Below are positions 58,896 through 64,000 of a stretch of DNA of 64,000 bases, piece after piece. How positions within the stretch are numbered: position 1 is the stretch's first letter; each line of letters opens with the position of its first letter. Source of the stretch: Nyssa sinensis. Lineage: Eukaryota; Streptophyta; Magnoliopsida; Cornales; Nyssaceae. The notes under the pieces are model-generated. The model was not told the DNA's origin and ran no database searches. It saw nothing but the letters and a program-made list of their open reading frames with translations. The position numbers and the translations under genes are program-made. The stretch lies in contig CM018051.1 of NCBI GenBank assembly GCA_008638375.1, positions 34,631,740 to 34,695,739 of the forward strand, given 5' to 3'.

Positions 58896-61800
58896 CTACA
58901 CGCTCGTGAATGCGTGGATTCAGACCTCTCCCACCATCACGAGGCGGAAGACTGCCTTTCCAAAATTGATGAGCCTCTAAGCCCTAGAGGAAGGGACAGC
59001 AGGGCTAAGCCCGTAGGGGACCCCATCAAAGTGCTGGTCAGCTCAGAAGAACAAGGACGTTACTTACAAATCGGTCCAAACCTGACACCTGCAGAGTAGG
59101 AAGAGATAATAGAATTCTTGAAAAACAACCTCTCTGTGTTCGCTTGGGAAACAAAGGATATGGAGGGCATTGATCTAAACCTCATTACTCATAAGTTGAT
59201 GGTAGATCTTGACCACCCACCAGTGAGACAAAAAAGAAGGACACTGGCTCTAGAGCGACATTAGACCATTAACGAGGAGATCTAGAGACTGCTTGAAGCC
59301 TGGATGATATGAAAGGTGTTTTACCCAGAATGGCTAGCCAAAACCGTTCTGGTCAAGAAGAAATATGGTAAGTAGAGAGTCTGTGTTAACTATACAGACC
59401 TCAATAAGGCTTGTCCCAAAGATAGCTTCCCTCTCCCATGGATTGACTAGCTAGTCGATGCCACTACAGGGCATGAACTCATGAGCTCCATGGATGCCTA
59501 CTTTGGATACAACCAGATCCAGATGTACCCATCAGACCAGGAAAAGATAGCTTTTATTAACGAGCGAGGTCTCTATTGCTATAGAGTGATGCCATTTGAA
59601 CTGAAAAATATTGGGGCAACATATTAGCGTCTGGTAAATAAGATGTTCACTCCTCTGATCGGAAACACCATGGAAGTTTACATAGATGATATGCTGGTCA
59701 AAAGCGTACAAAAGAGCAGCCATCTCCAGCCCTTGGCTCAAACTTTTGACATCTTGAAGCAACATAAGATGAAGTTGAATCCTTTGAAGTGTACCTTCGG
59801 TGTAACCAAAGGAAAGTTCTTGGGGTACATTGTCTCTCAGAGAGGTATTGAAGCAGACCCCACTCAGATCAGGGCTTTGATTGGGCTGGAGTCGCCAAAG
59901 ACCAAGAAAAACATTCAAGCTCTGAACGACAGAATTGCAGCTCTGAACAGATTTATCTCCAAGTCAATTGATCGCTGCCTACTGTTCTTCAAAGCCTTGA
60001 AGGGTAACAGAGCCATATAGTGGTCAGAGGGATGTGACAAAGATTTCCAAGAACTAAAGGATTACCTAGCTTCCCCTGAAGTCTTATCAAAGTCGGTCCA
60101 ATGAGAGAAACTACTCATCTACCTTGTCGTCTCTGAGAACGCCATCAGTTCTGTACTAGTCAGACAGGACAGAGATGTTCAGAAGCCCATATTCTATGTT
60201 AGCAGAGCTCTATTAGACACAAAGAAAAGATATCCTAAAATTGAGAAGCTGGCCTTTGCTCTCATAGTTTCTACACGGAAGCTCCAACCTTACTTCCAAG
60301 CGCATCCCATTGAGATTCCCACAACCTATCCACTAAAATCAGTCCTAAAGAAGCCTGAGGTCTCAGGACATCTAGTCAAATGGTCCGTGGAATTAGGGTA
60401 ATTTGACATATCCTATGTCCCATGGACCTCCATTAAAGGACAAGCTTTGGCCGATTTCATTGCTGAGTTCACCCCAGCACTACAAGACATTTCACAACTT
60501 TATGAAAGCTCGGGTACATAGCCGCTTTACATCGACGAATCATCCACAGACCATGGTTCTGGTGTCGGCTTGGTACTACAATCCCCTAACAGGCTTATGG
60601 CAGAAAAGGCAGTCAGTCTAGGGTTCAGAGCTACCAACAATGAAGCTGAATACGAACCCTTTATCCTAGGGATGAAGCTAGCTGTGGAATGTGAGGCTCA
60701 GAACCTCGAAGTCTTCTTTGATTCCCAACTAGTGGTAAGCCAAGTTCTGGGGGAATTTTCCATCAAAGACAACAGGATGCTTCGGTATTCAGAACTGGTC
60801 AACTCACTGAAGCATTCCCTCCGAACATTCACGATCCAAAAGATTGAAAAAACCCAGAACTCCCGAGCTGATGCTTTGGCGAATATGGCCTCTCGTCTCA
60901 AGACAGAAGGATATTCTACTCTAAAGATCTCTCACCAACCGAAGCCAAGCATAGAAGAGGTTCAGGTCACCCAAGTCACTAAACAAACCTAGAACTGGAT
61001 GACTCCCATCCTCTAGTACTTGGAAGGAGGACTCCTCTCTGAAGACAAGAACAAAGCCAGAAGAATCTGAATCAGGGTAGCTCGGTACCTAATCTTAAAT
61101 AAGAAGCTTTACCAAAGATCCTATTCTCAACCCTTGTTGTGATGTCTGACTCCAGAAGAGTCTAAATATGTCCTAACTGAAATTCACGAAGGAATTTGTG
61201 GGAACCATAATGGCAGGAGAACTTTAGCCCATCGATCTCTAACACAGGGCTATTGCTGGCCTAGCATGTTGAAACAAGCAAAAGAGTATGTTTGGAAGTG
61301 TGACAAATGCCAATGATTCACTCCATATCAGCACTAGTCCTACCATGAGCTCATTCTGATTGCCAACTCATAGCCCTTTGCTCAATGGGGAATGGACATC
61401 ATTGGGCCATTGCCAAAACCCGTACCGAACAGGAAATATCTTATTGTCGCCATTGATTATTTCTCCAAATGGGCGGAGGCTAAACCCCTCACGCATATCA
61501 CAGAGACAGAAGTCAAAAACTTCACTTAGAAGAATATTGTCTGTAGGTTCGGTATACCATGAGTCATTATCACAAACAATAGTACACAATTTGTAGGGAG
61601 AGTTTTCAAGAAATTCTGCCAAGACCTGCACATCAGTCACCATTTTTCCTTACCTGGTCACCCCCAAGCCAATGGGCAAGCAGAAGTCACTAACTGAACC
61701 ATCCTTGATCCCCTCAAGAAAAGGTTGGAAGAAGCCAAAGGAAGATGGGTTGAAGAACTCCCTAGTGTTCTCTAGGCCTACAGAACCACCAGAAGAATAC

Positions 61801-62231
61801 TAACCTCTAAAACTCCATTCTCACTAGCCTATGGCTCAGAAACAGTAATTCTTATGGAGATCGAAATGCCTACCCTAAGGACAGAAGCTTTCAACCAAAG
61901 GGCCAATGATCATCAACTTGCAGAGAACTTGGACTTACTCGAAGAAAAACGTGATCAAGCCAGAATCAGGATGGAAGCTTATCAACACAAGATGGCCAAC
62001 AATTCTTGATCAGGGCTAAAACCCCTAAGTTTCCAAATTGGGGATCTTGTTCTAAGAAGGGTGTACCCAAACACCAAATATTCCACTATGGGAAAGCTGT
62101 CGCCCAACTGAGAAGGCCCCTACAAGGTAACAAAGATCTTCCAACCTACCACATATTGGTTAGAAGACATAACTAGGAATCCTTTACCCAGACCATGGAA
62201 TGTAGAACACCTACGGAAATATTATCAATAA
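58890..62231 (+). pseudogene. pol: Tat2 pol (RT, two RNase H parts, integrase)
   Basis: RT: VYIDDMLVKS near 59675-59705 and FGVTKGKFLGY. Second RNase H: NNEAEYEPFIL and FFDSQLVVSQV; the first Asp motif is LYIDESS. Integrase: EIHEGICGNH, CDKC, WGMDIIGPLP, then ITNNSTQF where Tat1 has ISDNGTQF, so the second catalytic Asp is lost (Asp to Asn), and HLRKYYQ at the end. Many TAG/TGA stops are spread along it. It serves as the uninterrupted reference for the Tat1 integrase at the nested LTR site (near 61735). Confidence 0.88.
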
Positions 62232-62261
62232 AAGATTTTTCTTATTCTTCCAAAAGGCAGT

Positions 62262-62426
62262 CTCATCTCAAATGCACAGACCCCCAGGTTTGGTCTATCT
62301 TATAGACCTCTAAAGCCTTGTATCCATTACAAGTCCTTTAGGTCTGGTCCTCTGAATAAACAAACCCCTAGGTCTAGTCCATCTTATTAACCTCTAAAGC
62401 CTTGTATCCATTACAAGTCCTTTAGG
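62262..62426 (+). repeat. Tat2 tandem region downstream of pol
   Basis: Repeats of GACCTCTAAAGCCTTGTATC, CATTACAAGTCCTTTAGG and GGTCTGGTCC type segments recur about every 100 bp. It corresponds in position to the Tat1 61-bp array but with a different unit. Confidence 0.7.
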
Positions 62427-64000
62427 TGTCACGACCCGAAACCCACCCTGTGCGGATCCCGAATCGCGACTGCCGCCTTCAGGCTCGGCAGCCTTTGGGC
62501 GAGGCGAAACATAAGCAACAGTATCGGACAGCGGTGCGGCCTGTGTTTTTCAGAAGCGTAAAAGCTTTTCCTTTTCTTTTCTTATTTAAATCTTTCGCAC
62601 ATCCGCCCGGTACTGCCGCTCTTCATAGCGATACACCTGATAACACATTCAGAGCATAAATAAAATTCTAAAGTGTTATATCCAATACATATCCATTTGA
62701 CCTTCGAGACTTAATTATATAACTTCTACATATTGTCTGCAACCAAAAACGACTAACCATTAGTCTTGGTGCTTCCCAAAATCTGCTAATCCGGCAATGA
62801 ACTTCCTATGCCCTTCCATGAAATGAGCATAGAGCAAACACTTTCTTCATCAAAATCAGGACTTGCTTGCTATCACCTCAAAGGAGGTCAGATAAAAATC
62901 CGGGTAAGCTAATCTAAGCTTGTGAGTAATTCCTGCATTTGTCATGGTGTTTCAATTGGTCGTGGTTTACCACATGCGAGTTTATAAAATACTCACTGCC
63001 AATTGCTCATACCTTTAGAACACAGAATATATGCATTCTTTAAACAAATAGCTTTTAAACATTTAAAGTATTCAAGCTAAACATCCATTTCTTCAAAAAA
63101 CGCATATGCACGTCAAAAAAATATAAACATGCATAATGAAAATGGGGGTGAAAACTTGCTTCCATTCTCAAAAGCGTTACTTCAAAAGATATAAACACGC
63201 ATAGTGAAAATGGGGGTAAAAACCTACTTCCATTTCCAAAAGTGTTACTTCAAAACATATAAACATGCATAATGAAAATTGGGGTAAAACCTGCTTCCAT
63301 TCTCAAAAGCATTTGTCATCTTTACTCTTTGATTAGATGGAATCTGTTTCGAACCAGACTCCCGTTTTACTACAATGCTACAATGGAGATATCCCGTACC
63401 AGGGGGATCAGATCCTGCTACTTGGCATCTTTGACAATCAAATGAGCTCCGTACAGCTCAAAATCCTGTCAGGTTTCGGATTATTTTAATCCCGAAAAAA
63501 AAAACCATAAAATTCATGGTGCTTATGCACCACTTTTCTTATCTTCAAATACATTTATCACATGGCTTCTTCAAATAAGTGCTTTTCATGAATTCATAAA
63601 ATCTTCGTATGCAAATTCAGAATATTTAATAAGATTTGGAATTTCAAACTTTAGACATGTTGAAACATATTTTTAAGGAAAACTGTAGTTGAAAGCTATT
63701 TACTGAGCATGTCACAATTTTATGAGAACAGAATATTTAAAACAAGAATTGCATAAATACTGAATTTGATATTCAAATACTTCACATATTTTGAACTTAA
63801 AACTTCTTCAAATCCATGGAGTTAAATCTCCACTTCAAATACAAGGTTACTCACCTTATACTCCAAGATTGGTGTTTACTGTGACGCCTTTCCTTTCCCC
63901 TTTGTAGCTCCTAAGAACAATCAATAACAATCTATTAACTTCAAATGTACCTCAAACATCTCCTATTGATGTCCCTATTTTATGCTTAGATCTATTAAAT
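62427..64000 (-). mobile_element. Tekay-type LTR (family F1), left end only
   Basis: Starts TGTCACGACCCGAAACCC like 26888 and continues with similar sequence (CGGAAGCG-type run, CATTTAAAGTATTCAAGC and AGTTAAATCTCCACTTC segments) to the window edge. TTAGG (62422-62426) is the expected target duplication. An exon-like segment (63855-63910) is present. Confidence 0.85.
63855..63910 (-). other. Exon-like segment in LTR (56 nt)
   Basis: On the minus strand an acceptor TTGTTCTTAG precedes 63910 and a donor GTGAGTAACC follows 63855. One frame encodes ATKGKGKASQ, close to the REAKGKAS end of the ORF at 28234-28518. Confidence 0.5.

Larger units (their letters stand above)
55930..62426 (+). mobile_element. 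Second Tat element (Tat2), decayed, right end outside window
   Basis: 5' LTR 55930-56463 (534 bp), PBS at 56466, gag-protease, TAG, pol and the start of a tandem region in the same order as Tat1. It is clearly diverged from Tat1 and carries more than twenty stops, so it is much older. A Tekay-type LTR interrupts it at 62427, and its 3' part and second LTR are not in the window. Confidence 0.92.

Overview
This window is plant nuclear DNA made almost entirely of LTR retrotransposons. I see no host gene, rRNA, tRNA gene or CRISPR array. The evidence for a plant is two Ty3/gypsy lineages that are plant-typical: Tat (PBS of the TGGCRYCGTCTGTGGG type, an extra RNase H after the RT module, and an antisense spliced ORF with a 'putative gypsy-type transposon' domain) and Tekay/Del chromovirus (initiator-Met PBS TGGTATCAGAGC, integrase plus chromodomain, LTRs near 3.9 kb). 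The A+T-rich TA, GA and CT runs and the many solo LTRs fit a large, repeat-rich seed-plant genome; I cannot name the species.

Layout, left to right. (1) 1-2560 and 10014-10893 are the coding-less interior of a minus-strand element (LARD-like), recognised by its PBS at 10879-10890. Inside it sits a solo LTR at 2561-10013 (TSD CAAGT), which itself holds another solo LTR at 2588-5910 (TSD GCCGG). (2) 10894-16865 is that element's LTR, a mosaic of two fused LTR sequences. (3) 16866-18495 is the 3' part of a plus-strand LTR (Y), followed by LTR X (18496-20985). (4) 20986-36902 is a Tat element (Tat1) with 613-bp LTRs and TSD GGAAT. Its integrase is split by a 3.9-kb solo LTR (26888-30816, TSD AAAGG). 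(5) 36903-37457 is older plus-strand LTR material. 37458-53525 is a minus-strand solo LTR (W) split by a complete Tekay element (40135-52126, TSD CYTAC). (6) 53526-55929 carries a polypurine tract and the 3' LTR of X. (7) 55930-62426 is a second, older and heavily mutated Tat copy (Tat2), cut at 62427 by one more LTR that runs off the window. The left side implies at least five levels of nesting.

Three points stand out. First, in both Tat copies gag-protease and pol lie in one frame separated by a TAG in the exact tobamovirus-type readthrough context (UAG CAA UUA), and no ATG lies near the start of pol. Second, the long Tekay-type LTRs share a gene-like splicing layout: promoter region, donor, a 1.2-2.0 kb intron with ~140-bp degenerate repeats, and a small 50-56 or ~100 nt exon. 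In two families this exon region encodes a related Lys/Glu-rich protein of about 95-121 codons, with an intron in one family and none in the other. Third, Tat1 carries an antisense gene whose two introns can be placed to the base, with its own TATA box. All boundaries, frames and comparisons were read by eye; similarity searches were not possible.
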